A stretch of DNA of 64,000 nt from Deltaproteobacteria bacterium (GTDB taxonomy: Bacteria > Lernaellota > Lernaellaia > JACKCT01): contig JAOSJX010000028.1 of assembly GCA_027493875.1 (NCBI GenBank), positions 124,001-188,000 on the forward strand, in the 5' to 3' direction. The notes beneath the pieces were generated by a model. It searched no databases. It was not told where the DNA came from and saw only the letters and a program-made list of their open reading frames with translations. Positions 28,683 through 37,580 of the stretch are shown in pieces; position 1 is the first letter of the stretch; each line of letters begins with the position of its first letter. Made by a program: the position numbers and the translations under genes.

Positions 28683-28976
28683 TTAGACGGTGATGTCGAT
28701 GTGCTTGCGGGCCGGCGGCGTCTCCTGCTCGTCGTCGCCTTCGCGTTTTTTCTTTTGTCGCTCCCGGCCGCGTTCTTTTTCGGGATCGCGGTGAATCGTC
28801 ACCTTTTCGGACGTGTCGCTTTCCGGAACCGAGTGCGCTTCGCGTTCCTGACGCTTCTGCGCGATCTCCGACGCGTTGTGGCCGGCGTTCTGCGCCTGAT
28901 TGTGCTGGGCGGACTGAAGGCGTTCGACAAGCGGCGAGTTGACGATGACCTGGCCCGTTCCGGAGGTGCTGGACAC
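28683..28976 (-). CDS. Small charged flagellar-operon protein, unknown function
   Basis: 97 residues: an N-terminal SGTGQVIVNSPLVERLQSAQ segment, a Gln/His/Asn-rich helix (NQAQNAGHNASEIAQKRQ), then a strongly charged Lys/Arg/Glu tail ending KHIDITV. I recall proteins of this make-up between fliK-like and cheY genes in deltaproteobacterial flagellar loci, but know no assigned function. It is 3 nt upstream of the fliK-like gene and lacks a signal peptide or TM. The frame is intact. Confidence 0.6.
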   Translation of the reverse strand: MSSTSGTGQVIVNSPLVERLQSAQHNQAQNAGHNASEIAQKRQEREAHSVPESDTSEKVTIHRDPEKERGRERQKKKREGDDEQETPPARKHIDITV

Positions 28977-28997
28977 GAGCGCCTCCCCTCTCCGCGG

Positions 28998-29396
28998 CTA
29001 CCCGGTGGCCTGGAGTTTCTCGAAGACCTTGCTGATCTTGTCTCCGAGCGTTTCCGCGGTGAAAGGTTTGACGATAAAATTCGACACGCCCGCCTGGACC
29101 GCCGCGACGATGCGCTCGCGGTCGCCCTCGGCCGTGATCATGATAAACGGCGTGTTTTTGAGATCCGGATCGGAGCGCACCGCCTTCAAAAGATCCAGCC
29201 CCGTCATTTTCGGCATGGACCAATCGCTGATGATCAGATCGACTTTTTCATGTTTGAGCACGTCGAGCGCCGCCCGTCCGTCCTCCGCTTCGAGCACCGA
29301 TTTGTAGCCGAGCTGCCCCAGCAGATTCTTAATGATCCGACGCATCGTGTTGTAGTCGTCGACCGTAATAATGCGCAGGTCCGGCGGCAAGGGCAT
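28998..29396 (-). CDS. cheY: CheY-type response regulator receiver protein
   Basis: 132 residues, single receiver domain. Acidic pocket Asp13/Asp14 (ITVDDYNTMRR), phosphoacceptor Asp58 (LIISDWSMPKMTG), Thr88 (IMITAEGDRE) and Lys110 (FIVKPFTAE) are all present. DWSMP is the chemotaxis CheY variant. Phospho-CheY binds FliM, encoded upstream in the same operon, to set motor rotation. No other che genes are in the window. A CheY gene after fliA is common in polar-flagellate operons. Confidence 0.92.
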   Translation of the reverse strand: MPLPPDLRIITVDDYNTMRRIIKNLLGQLGYKSVLEAEDGRAALDVLKHEKVDLIISDWSMPKMTGLDLLKAVRSDPDLKNTPFIMITAEGDRERIVAAVQAGVSNFIVKPFTAETLGDKISKVFEKLQATG

Positions 29397-29454
29397 ATAC
29401 GACTCCCGTCCTCTATCGAAAAATCGGCATAACCACCCATAAACTTGACACTTT

Positions 29455-30230
29455 TTACCTCGCGTCCTGGAGGTGGCGCTTGAGCTTTCCGCGCAGCCGC
29501 ATGACCGCCTTGTTGTGGATCTGGCTCACCCGGCTTTCCGTGATGCCCAGGACCAGGCCGATTTCCTTCATCGTCAGTTCGTCGAAGTAGTACATGGAGA
29601 CGACGAACGATTCGTTTTTCGGAAGGTCCTCGATGGCTTTCGCCACCACGTTTTTCACGTCCTGGAGGTTGAGCACGTCGATCAGATCTTCGTGGTCGGG
29701 TTCGCGGAAATATTCCAGAAAGTTCCGCCGGCCGGTTTCGCCCGGCGCGCTGTAACCGAGATCCTCAAGGCGCACGAGATTGACGCCGTTCGCCTGATTG
29801 ACGAGTTGGAAGCTTATTCCTCCTGGCCGATGCCGAGCTCGCCGGCGACTTCCTCGTCCGTGGCGGGCCGCTGATGCTTGGCCTCCAACTGCTCGAAGGT
29901 CTTTTCCAATTCGTTCAGCCGCTGGCGGATCGACCGGGGCACCCAGTCCAGCGAACGCAGCTCGTCCAGGATCGCGCCGCGAATGCGGAACTCGGCGTAG
30001 GTTTCGAATTTGATTTCGCGGCCGGGGTCGAATTTGTCGATCGCGTCCATCAGGCCGAGGACGCCGGTATTGATCAGGTCGTCGAGCTCGATCTGCGGCG
30101 GGAGCTTGCGGACGATGCGCAGCGCCACGAGCTTGATCAGCGGCGTGTACTTCCGCACCAGCTCGTCGCGAAGCTCGTGCTTCTCGTCCGGCGTCGCGGC
30201 TTTCCAGGCGGCCAGGGTATCGACGCTCAT
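29455..30230 (-). CDS. fliA: Flagellar sigma factor FliA (sigma-28) (one frame break)
   Basis: FliA transcribes late flagellar genes and is held by FlgM. Region 2: LVRKYTPLIKLVALRIVRKL, ELDDLINTGVLGLMDAIDKF and YAEFRIRGAILDELRSLDWV. Region 4: EIGLVLGITESRVSQIHNKA. The frame breaks at an in-frame TAA (29814-29816) between LGIGQEE and FQLVNQANGVNLVRLEDL; one missing base restores about 258 residues. Start ATG 30230 overlaps the upstream stop (ATGA). FliA-type promoters are found upstream of flaG, flgM and flagellin. Confidence 0.93.
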
Positions 30231-30418
30231 TTCGTCCACAACCTTTCGATGACCAGCGCCACCACGAGAGCCAACGCGCAGGCGGCAACCGAGGAAAAGA
30301 CGGCCCGCTGCAGCACCGCCGTCGCGGGAACGCCGAAGGCGATCCCCGTGACCGCGGCGATCATGAACACGCCGACAGCGAAACCCGAAACGACTCTTCG
30401 ATGCGGAGCGCGCAACAT
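30227..30418 (-). CDS. Small two-TM membrane protein in the flhG-fliA interval
   Basis: 63 residues, basic N-terminus (MLRAPHRRVV), two hydrophobic helices (VGVFMIAAVTGIAFGV and FSSVAACALALVVALVIERL) and a short basic tail. It overlaps the fliA start by 4 nt and follows flhG by 10 nt, so it is clearly within the operon. No family recognised. Some deltaproteobacterial loci carry a small membrane protein here; function is unknown. Confidence 0.65.
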   Translation of the reverse strand: MLRAPHRRVVSGFAVGVFMIAAVTGIAFGVPATAVLQRAVFSSVAACALALVVALVIERLWTK

Positions 30419-30428
30419 TTTCCTCCGA

Positions 30429-31313
30429 CTAACCCAAGCTCAAGAAACGTTGCCAGAAAAATTGCAACCCGCCCTTCGGCCCGGACGGAACGCGCGTGGC
30501 GACCAGACGCTCGGCGAGTTGCCCGAAGGCCAGGCTCGCCGCCGCTTGCGGGAACATATCGATCACCGCCTTGCGGCCGCGGACCGCTCGCTGAATGTTC
30601 GGATCGGTGGGGATAAATCCCAGAAGATCGATGGAGATATTCAAGTACCGGCCCGAGACTTTCGTCAGATCGTCGAAAATTTTCCGGGCGGATTTTTCGT
30701 TGGGAACGTTATTGGCCAGGAGCAGAAAGCGGTCCTCGCCGTAGGTGGTCGACAAAACCTTCATCACCGCGTAGGCGTCGGTGATGCTGGTGGGCTCGGG
30801 CGTCGCCACCACGATCGTTTGCTGCGCCGCCGCGGCGAAATACATGACGTTCGGGCTGATACCCGCGCCCGTGTCGATCAGCAGCACGTCGAGCGGGTCC
30901 TCGAACTGCTCGAAGGCCGCGAGCAGCCGAAGCCGTTCCGTTTCGTCCATATGCGTGAGGCGCTCGATCCCGGAGGTCGCCGGCATGATCCGGACGCCCG
31001 CGGGTCCTTCCACGAGGATCTCGGCGAGCGCGCGTTCGCCGCTGAGCAGATGCTCGACGTTATACTGCGGTTTGAGCCCCAGCACGACGTCGATGTTGGC
31101 AAGCCCCAAATCGGCGTCGAGGATCATCACCCGCAGCCCCCGCCGCGCGAGCGCGATGGCCAGATTGGCCGTGACGTTTGTTTTTCCGACGCCGCCCTTG
31201 CCGCTCGTCACCGCCACGACGCGCGGGACCCCAACCCGCGCGGCCGCCGCGGCGTGCACGCCCCGTTCGATCGCGGCGCGGGCCCGCTGGCGCAATTCGC
31301 CGGCCTGATCCAT
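30429..31313 (-). CDS. flhG: MinD-like flagellar number regulator FlhG/FleN
   Basis: 294 residues. Deviant Walker A VTSGKGGVGKTNVTANLAIA (Lys44), switch ILDADLGLANIDVVLGL and LLIDTGAGISPNVMYF identify a MinD/ParA ATPase of the FlhG/FleN/YlxH family. It works with FlhF to set flagellar number and site, and in several species restrains the sigma-54 activator. The position directly downstream of flhF is standard. The ribosome binding site AGGAG is 8 nt before ATG 31313. Confidence 0.93.
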   Translation of the reverse strand: MDQAGELRQRARAAIERGVHAAAAARVGVPRVVAVTSGKGGVGKTNVTANLAIALARRGLRVMILDADLGLANIDVVLGLKPQYNVEHLLSGERALAEILVEGPAGVRIMPATSGIERLTHMDETERLRLLAAFEQFEDPLDVLLIDTGAGISPNVMYFAAAAQQTIVVATPEPTSITDAYAVMKVLSTTYGEDRFLLLANNVPNEKSARKIFDDLTKVSGRYLNISIDLLGFIPTDPNIQRAVRGRKAVIDMFPQAAASLAFGQLAERLVATRVPSGPKGGLQFFWQRFLSLG

Positions 31314-31324
31314 TCGCACGCTCC

Positions 31325-32567
31325 TCAATGCGCCGTAATGCCTAAAAGACGGTCCACCACGCGCTCGCGCGTCGCCGTCTCGATATCCTCGGGAACTTTC
31401 TGGCCCACCGTGAAAAAGCTGGCCGATTGGTTCCGCCCGGCGAGCAACGTGTAGATCCCGCCCAGTTCGTTGCTTTCGTCGAGTTTGGACGCGATGACGC
31501 TGGCGACCGGAAATTCGCGATAGCTTTCCGCGATATCCTCGAGGTCCGACGCCTGCGTCGTGGCGGAGACGATCAGATGCAGATCCACCTGACGCATCCG
31601 CTCGAAATACCCCGCCAGCCGCCGCATCATCGCGGCGTCCTTCTGGCCCACCCCTTGCGTGTCGATGAAGATCACGTCTTTGTCCGCGTGGCGCGCGATC
31701 TTTTCGGACAAGTCGTTGTCGTCGACGGCGACATCCAGCGGCACGCCGAGGATGCGGGCGTAGGCGCGCAGTTGATCCACCGCGCCGACGCGAAAAGTGT
31801 CCGTCGTGAGAAACGCGGCCTTGCGGCCGTGCTCCAGGACCTGCGCGCCGGCGAGCTTGGCGATCGTCGTCGTTTTCCCCACGCCGGTCGGCCCGACGAG
31901 AGCGCACACGACCTGCCGCCGTCCGACGTCGGCGAAGGGATCGGCGATGCGTACCCGCCGCATGATCTCGCCGGCCACCGCGTCGAGCGCGCGGAATTCG
32001 TCCGCGCGGCCCTCCTCGTCCAACCGCGCGGCGGCTTCGCGAATGACCAACGCCGCGGCCTCGTCGGCCACGCCGCCCTCGGTCAAACGGCGATAGAGGT
32101 CCGCAAGGGCGCGCGATCCCCACGCGACCTCGGACGCGGCGCTTTCGCCCACGGCGATCTGCTCGATGGAACGCATCAGATCGTCCAGCTTGCGACTCAT
32201 CGCCTCGACGCGCGTCCGCATGCCCTCGTCGGCACCGTCGCGCTCCAGGCGGTCGATCCGGCTGCGCAGTTCGGTGAGCGCGCCGTCCCAGGCCCCGGTT
32301 TCGACGGCCGGTTTCGCGGCGGCGGATTTGCCGTTCGTGCCGTTCGTCCCGGCGGCGCCGTTCGCGCCGTTGACGCCGTTCGCGGGGGACCGTCGTCGCG
32401 CCGAGCTGGTCGAACGCGGCCGTCACCTCGACTTCGTGACGCCCCATCAGGCCGGTCAGCGACTTGACCGTGCGCGTGGAGAGCACGATCGCGTTGGGGC
32501 CGAGATCGGCTTTGACGCGGGCGATGGCCTCTTTCACGTTCGGCGCGCGATAGGTCTTCAACTGCAT
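31325..32567 (-). CDS. flhF: Flagellar SRP-type GTPase FlhF (one frame break)
   Basis: N-terminus MQLKTYRAPNVKEAIARVKA and DLGPNAIVLSTRTVK are typical FlhF. The G domain has VCALVGPTGVGKTTTIAKLA (G1), FLTTDTFRVGAVDQLR, DVIFIDTQGVGQKD (G3; Thr-Gln where SRP GTPases usually have DTAGR) and SVIASKLDESNELG (TKLD-like). The frame breaks at a G5/C5 run near 32390 in the variable basic linker. Corrected length is about 414 residues. FlhF recruits the first basal-body parts to the pole. The stop lies 11 nt before flhG. Confidence 0.92.
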
Positions 32568-32568
32568 A

Positions 32569-34644
32569 TCAAATCTCCACGGTTCCGAGGGAGTAGATCT
32601 TCGCCTTCGTGTCGATCTCGTTGTGCGACAAGATCACCCACGTGGGCAGGAATTTATCGAGGAAACGTTTGAGGTGGCCGCGGATGATCGGGTTCGTCAG
32701 CAGCAGCGGACGCAATCCGATATTCGTAAACTTCGACGAAACATCGTCGAGCGACCGGATGAGTTTTTGCGCGGCGTCCGGATCGACGTTGAGGTACGAC
32801 GCGTGCCCGTCGCTCTGCACCATCTCGGTCAACCGGCTCTCGAGGCCGGACTCCAGCGTCATCAGGGCGATGGTGCCGTCGCTGGAGGCGTGCAATTCGG
32901 TGATCGTGCGGGCGAGCGCCTGGCGGACGTACTCGGTGAGCAGGTCCGGATCTTTGGTGGCGCCCGCGTAGTCCGCCAGGGTTTCGAGAACGGTTAACAG
33001 GTCCCGCACAGGGATCTCCTCTTTCACCAGATTTTGGAGCACCTTCTGGATCGCGCCTAAGGAAAGCAAGTTGGGGACCAACTCGGCGATGACCTTCGGA
33101 TATTTCTTTCCGAAATTGTCCAGAAGGTCCGAAACATCCTGGCGGCTCAACAGCTCGTAGGCGTGATTCCTAAAGATTTCCGATAGATGCGTGGTAACCA
33201 CCGTTGCCAGATCGACGACGGTATAACCGGCGAATTGGGCCTTTTCGCGGTCGGATTTTCGAATCCAGACGGCCGGAAGCTGGAAGGCGGGCTCCACGGT
33301 GGGGACGCCGTCAATCGGCTTCTCGACGGTTCCGGGGTCCATCGCCAAAAATCTGTCGGTCATCATTTCGCCGGTTCCGACCTCCACGCCCTTGACCAGG
33401 ATGCGGTATTGCCCGGGTTTGAGCTGGAGGTTGTCGCGGATGTGGATGGGCGGAATGACCAGGCCCATCCGCTGGGCGTACTGGCGGCGGATCGCGCGGA
33501 CCTTGTCGAGCAGCTCGCCGCCCTGGTCGCGGTCGACCAGGTGAATGAGGGCGTAGCCGATCTCCAACTCCACGAGATCCTGCACGAGCAGATCCTCGAT
33601 TTTGTCGGGCGTGTCCGGGACGGCGGCATGGTCGGCGTCGCTTTCCTCTTTGGCGGCGACGGCGTCCGCGGCGCGGGCGCGCAACCCGAACACCGCGATG
33701 ACGACCGCCAACACAAGGAACGGCGCGGTCGGCATGCCGGGCACGATGGCGAAGAACGCGAGGATCGCGGCGGTGATGAAAAAGATGCGCGTTTTGCCGA
33801 AAAGCTGTCCCGCCACACTCGCGGCGAGGTCGGCCTCGCCTGACGCTCGCGTCACGACGATACCGGCGGCCGTCGAGACGACGAGCGCGGGGATCTGGCT
33901 GACCAGACCGTCGCCGACGGAGAGAATCGTATAAACCGACGCGGCTTCGCTCAGTTGCATCCCCTGCTGCGCCACGCCGATGACGAATCCGCCGATGATG
34001 TTGACGAGCGTGATGACGATGCCCGCGATCGCGTCGCCGCGCACGAATTTGCTCGCGCCGTCCATCGCCCCGTAAAAATCGGCCTGCTGCTCGATGGCCC
34101 GCCGCCGGGCGCGAGCGGTGTCCTCGTCGATCAGACCGGTGTTGAGGTCGGCGTCGATGGCCATCTGCTTGCCGGGCATGGCGTCCAACGTAAAGCGCGC
34201 CGCGACTTCGGCGATGCGCGTCGAGCCCTTGGTGATGACGACGAAGTTGATGATGACGAGCACGGCGAAGACAATGACGCCGACCACGTAGTTGCCGGCG
34301 ACGACGAACATGCCGAACGCCTCGATGACCCTACCCGCGGCGTGCGTTCCTTCCTGGCCGTGAATGAGGATGAGCCGCGTGGACGCGACGTTGATCGACA
34401 ACCGGAACAGCGTGGCCATCAGCAGCAGCGACGGAAAAGACGAGAACTCGAGCGGCGAACCGAGATAGAGCGACACGAGTAGCACGAGAATCGACAGCGT
34501 GATCGAGAGCGTCAGGAGCATGTCCAGCACAAAGGTCGGGACCGGCAGGATCATGACGATCAGGATGCCGACCACCACCGCCGCCAGCACGATCGGCGGC
34601 GCCTTCGAGGCGGGCGTCAGGAGGTCGGCGCGGGCGGCGCTCAT
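32569..34644 (-). CDS. flhA: Flagellar type III export gate protein FlhA
   Basis: 691 residues, complete. Eight predicted TM helices within about 320 residues, with the conserved FHIPEP-region equivalent in the cytoplasmic loop (FTLDAMPGKQMAIDADLNTG, residues about 150-170) and the C-terminal export-substrate docking domain (LEIGYALIHLVDRDQGGELL, FLDKFLPTWVILSHNEI). It forms the nonameric gate with FlhB and FliPQR. Start ATG overlaps the flhB stop by 4 nt. The frame is intact over more than 2 kb. Confidence 0.96.
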   Translation of the reverse strand: MSAARADLLTPASKAPPIVLAAVVVGILIVMILPVPTFVLDMLLTLSITLSILVLLVSLYLGSPLEFSSFPSLLLMATLFRLSINVASTRLILIHGQEGTHAAGRVIEAFGMFVVAGNYVVGVIVFAVLVIINFVVITKGSTRIAEVAARFTLDAMPGKQMAIDADLNTGLIDEDTARARRRAIEQQADFYGAMDGASKFVRGDAIAGIVITLVNIIGGFVIGVAQQGMQLSEAASVYTILSVGDGLVSQIPALVVSTAAGIVVTRASGEADLAASVAGQLFGKTRIFFITAAILAFFAIVPGMPTAPFLVLAVVIAVFGLRARAADAVAAKEESDADHAAVPDTPDKIEDLLVQDLVELEIGYALIHLVDRDQGGELLDKVRAIRRQYAQRMGLVIPPIHIRDNLQLKPGQYRILVKGVEVGTGEMMTDRFLAMDPGTVEKPIDGVPTVEPAFQLPAVWIRKSDREKAQFAGYTVVDLATVVTTHLSEIFRNHAYELLSRQDVSDLLDNFGKKYPKVIAELVPNLLSLGAIQKVLQNLVKEEIPVRDLLTVLETLADYAGATKDPDLLTEYVRQALARTITELHASSDGTIALMTLESGLESRLTEMVQSDGHASYLNVDPDAAQKLIRSLDDVSSKFTNIGLRPLLLTNPIIRGHLKRFLDKFLPTWVILSHNEIDTKAKIYSLGTVEI

Positions 34645-35711
34645 GCGGCGTGACCTTTCGCCTTGCGGCTATAGATGTAGGCCAGAATTTCGGCGACGGC
34701 CTGATAGAGATGCGCGGGGATGAGCGCGCCGAGCTTGCAGCGTTTATAGAGCTCGCGGGCGATCTCGCGGCGCTCGATGATCGGCACGCCGGCTTCGCGC
34801 GCTTTTTCGCGGATGCGCTGGGCGACGAAGCCGGCGCCCTTGGCCACGACGACCGGCGCGTCGTCTTTGTCGCGGTCGTAGCGCAGCGCCACGGCAAGAT
34901 GCGTCGGGTTGGTGATGACCACGTCGGCCTTGGGCACTTCCTGCATCATGCGTTTTTGCGCCAGCTCCATCTGAATGCGGCGGATGCGGGATTTCACCTT
35001 CGGATCGCCCTCGGTGTTCTTGAACTCGTCCTTCACTTCCTGCTTGGTCATCTTCTGTTTGTTCATAAAGTGCTGGCGCTGGTAGACGTAATCGATAACC
35101 GCGATGAGCACGAGCGCGACCACCACGCGCAGCGTCAGCGACTGCGCGATGGCGACCAGTTCCCCGACGATCTGAAACGGCGTCAGGCCCGCCAGCCCGA
35201 GGATCGCGTCCATCTGCCCGCGGATGCCGGCGTAGACGATCGCCGCGATCACGCCGACTTTCGCCAGCCCCTTCACCGCTTCGAAAAGCGACCGCACGGA
35301 GAACAGGCGTTTGAACCCGGCGATCGGGTCGATTTTTTTTGTGTCGGGCGTGATGGCTTTTGTCGATACGACAAAACCGAACTGGCCGACGTAGGCGAGC
35401 GTGCCGAATACGAGCACCGCGAGAATAAGGGGCAGGATCGCAATGACGGCATCCTGCAAAAACGGGATCATCGTGCCGAGCAGGGTTTCGGCGCGCAGGT
35501 CGGTGGACGCCACGTCGCGAAAGCACCGGCGCAGCAGATCCTGAAGACGCAGCCCCATCCACCCGCCCGCGTACACGAACACGGCGAGCGAGGCGGCGAG
35601 CACCATCGCGGTCGGAATTTCCTGCGATTGCGCGACCTGCCCTTCCTCACGCGCCTTTTCGAGTTTGCGTGAGGTTGGTTGTTCGGTTTTTTCCTGATCG
35701 TGATCCGCCAT
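34641..35711 (-). CDS. flhB: Flagellar export switch protein FlhB
   Basis: 356 residues. N-terminal EKTEQPTSRKLEKAREEGQV, four TM helices and the autocleavage motif NPTH (Asn268-His271, VVITNPTHLAVALRYDRDKD), whose self-cleavage switches export from rod/hook to filament substrates. The C-terminal domain (KGAGFVAQRIREKAREAGVP) is echoed by the separate fhlB gene at 27 kb. The ribosome binding site GGAAGGAG precedes ATG 35711. The frame is intact. Confidence 0.96.
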   Translation of the reverse strand: MADHDQEKTEQPTSRKLEKAREEGQVAQSQEIPTAMVLAASLAVFVYAGGWMGLRLQDLLRRCFRDVASTDLRAETLLGTMIPFLQDAVIAILPLILAVLVFGTLAYVGQFGFVVSTKAITPDTKKIDPIAGFKRLFSVRSLFEAVKGLAKVGVIAAIVYAGIRGQMDAILGLAGLTPFQIVGELVAIAQSLTLRVVVALVLIAVIDYVYQRQHFMNKQKMTKQEVKDEFKNTEGDPKVKSRIRRIQMELAQKRMMQEVPKADVVITNPTHLAVALRYDRDKDDAPVVVAKGAGFVAQRIREKAREAGVPIIERREIARELYKRCKLGALIPAHLYQAVAEILAYIYSRKAKGHAA

Positions 35712-36513
35712 GGCTCCTTCCGGTCACGATCCGGGCATCGCCGCCCGGAGAACGCCCCAGAAATGCGCGCGCGACCCCTCGGAAGGTGGTGACGAGCGCG
35801 GCGAAAATGAACGGCATCGCCATCGCGATCACGAGCAGTCCGAGCGCGATGGTCACGGGAAATCCGACGAAGAAAACGTTCATCTGCGGAACCGTCCGCG
35901 CCATGAGGCCTAGGCCGATTTTCGCCAACAGCAGCACGACGATCCACGGCGCGCCGATGCTCACGGCGGCTCCGAAAAGCTCCGAACCCATCGCGACGAA
36001 CTCGGTCAAGCCTCCGGCGCGCAACGCCACGCCGCCGGGCGGTACGGCGTGAAAGCTCTCCAAGATGCCGCCGATGAAATGGAGATAGAGGCCGCTCGCC
36101 ACAAAGATCGCCGCGGCGAGCAGAGCCTTGAAGTTGCCGAGAATGGAGACCTGCGCGCCGGTTTGCGGGTCGATGACGTTGGCGATGGTGAAACCCATCT
36201 GAAACCCCGCCATATCGCCGGCGAACGCGGCGGCTTCCACCGCGATCTTCACCGACAGCCCCATGGCGAGCCCGATGAAGATTTCGCCGACGAGCGCCAG
36301 CGCGACCGGGCCGAATCCGTCGGGCACGGCGCGCGCGGACGTGCCCATGAAAAACGCCGCGATCAACGCGACGAACGCGGAAAAGCCGGCCTTCACCGGC
36401 GCCGGCACATTCGCCTGCCCGGTCACCGGCAGCGTGGAAACGAGCGCGAGAATGCGGGCGAACGTGAGAAAGAACAGGACCACGTGTTCCGTGCCGGGGA
36501 TCGGAGTCGTCAT
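35647..36513 (-). CDS. fliR: Flagellar export apparatus protein FliR
   Basis: Start ATG 36513 (MTTPIPGTEHVVLFFLTFAR). Six TM helices with LPVTGQANVPAPVKAGFSAF and the conserved GDMAGFQMGFTIANVIDPQT. PQMNVFFVGFPVTIALGLLV is the family C-terminal signature. As it reads, the frame continues 65 nt into flhB, making 288 residues; a one-base correction near 35760 would end it at 35724 (VARAFWGVLRAAMPGS), 12 nt before flhB and of normal size (about 262). I favour the shorter end. Confidence 0.92.
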   Translation of the reverse strand: MTTPIPGTEHVVLFFLTFARILALVSTLPVTGQANVPAPVKAGFSAFVALIAAFFMGTSARAVPDGFGPVALALVGEIFIGLAMGLSVKIAVEAAAFAGDMAGFQMGFTIANVIDPQTGAQVSILGNFKALLAAAIFVASGLYLHFIGGILESFHAVPPGGVALRAGGLTEFVAMGSELFGAAVSIGAPWIVVLLLAKIGLGLMARTVPQMNVFFVGFPVTIALGLLVIAMAMPFIFAALVTTFRGVARAFLGRSPGGDARIVTGRSHGGSRSGKNRTTNLTQTRKGA

Positions 36514-36526
36514 GCGGCGCCGTCCC

Positions 36527-36796
36527 CTACTGAATGAAATTCGGAAACGTGGTGAGCATTTTGACCGTGAACTCAAGCATGTGGTTCATCATGAACGTAA
36601 AGAACACCGCGACGGCGACGCCGACGGCGATGATTTTCGGGATGAACGTGAGCGTCATTTCGTGAATCTGCGTGACGGCCTGGAAGATCGACACGACGAG
36701 ACCGGCGACCAACCCCGCCACCAGAATCGGCGCCGATACCGCCAGCGTCGTTTCGACGGTCATGCGCGCGATCATCATGACCGCTTCCAACGTCAC
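36527..36796 (-). CDS. fliQ: Flagellar export apparatus protein FliQ
   Basis: 89 residues, two TM helices forming a hairpin: VETTLAVSAPILVAGLVAGL and IIAVGVAVAVFFTFMMNHML, with the conserved SIFQAVTQIHEMTLTFIPKI between. Four FliQ copies join FliP5R1 in the export core. It lies between fliP (12 nt) and fliR (13 nt). The frame is intact, with standard family length. Confidence 0.95.
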   Translation of the reverse strand: MTLEAVMMIARMTVETTLAVSAPILVAGLVAGLVVSIFQAVTQIHEMTLTFIPKIIAVGVAVAVFFTFMMNHMLEFTVKMLTTFPNFIQ

Positions 36797-36808
36797 GCGG
36801 GCACCTCC

Positions 36809-37570
36809 TCAGGCGTAGAAACTATCCACCAACGAACCGACGATCAGATACCAACCGTCCGCGAGGACGAAAATCAGCAGCTTGAACGGCAGAGAAATCA
36901 TCACGGGCGGCAGCATCATCATGCCCATGCTCATCAGCACCGCCGCCACGACCATGTCGATCACGAGAAACGGCAGGTACACCATGAAACCGATGACGAA
37001 CGCGGTCTTGAGCTCGCTTAAGATGAACGACGGAATGATGATGTAGCTCGGCAGGTCGTCGACGGTCGCCGGCCGGTCGATGGCCGCCGTTTTAACGAAC
37101 AGCGCGAGATCCTTTTCGCGCGTCTGCTTCAGCATGAAATCGCGCAGCGGCGCCATGGCGCGCGCGCCGGCCTCGTCGTAGCCGATCCGCTGTTGCGTGT
37201 AGGGAACATAGGCATCATCGTAAATTTTCTGGAAAGCCGGCTTCATGATGAATGCGGTCAAAAACAGCGCGAGGCCGATGATGATCTGATTCGACGGAAC
37301 CTGATGCGTTCCGATCGCCTGACGCAGAAATCCCATCACGACGGCGAGGCGCGTGAAGCACGTCATCATCACCAGAATCGACGGCGCCAGCGTCAGCACG
37401 GTCATCAACAGAACAATCTTGATGCCCGTGGAGATGTCCGCGGGCTCGCCGGACTCCCCGAAGCTGACGCTGAAGTGCGGGATCGACGGGCCGGTCTGGG
37501 CGTGCGCGTCGGCCGGGGCGAACAGGGCGAGGCCGCCGGCGACGATCAGGATGACGCCCCAAAAACGCAA
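36809..37570 (-). CDS. fliP: Flagellar export apparatus protein FliP
   Basis: 253 residues with a cleavable signal peptide (ILIVAGGLALFAPADAHA). Conserved MTCFTRLAVVMGFLRQAIGT, PSNQIIIGLALFLTAFIMKP, IPSFILSELKTAFVIGFMVY and GMMMLPPVMISLPFKLLIFV. FliP pentamers form the export pore with FliQ and FliR; FliO, encoded 10 nt upstream, assists their assembly. The frame is intact. Confidence 0.96.
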   Translation of the reverse strand: MRFWGVILIVAGGLALFAPADAHAQTGPSIPHFSVSFGESGEPADISTGIKIVLLMTVLTLAPSILVMMTCFTRLAVVMGFLRQAIGTHQVPSNQIIIGLALFLTAFIMKPAFQKIYDDAYVPYTQQRIGYDEAGARAMAPLRDFMLKQTREKDLALFVKTAAIDRPATVDDLPSYIIIPSFILSELKTAFVIGFMVYLPFLVIDMVVAAVLMSMGMMMLPPVMISLPFKLLIFVLADGWYLIVGSLVDSFYA

Positions 37571-37580
37571 CGGCCCCTCC

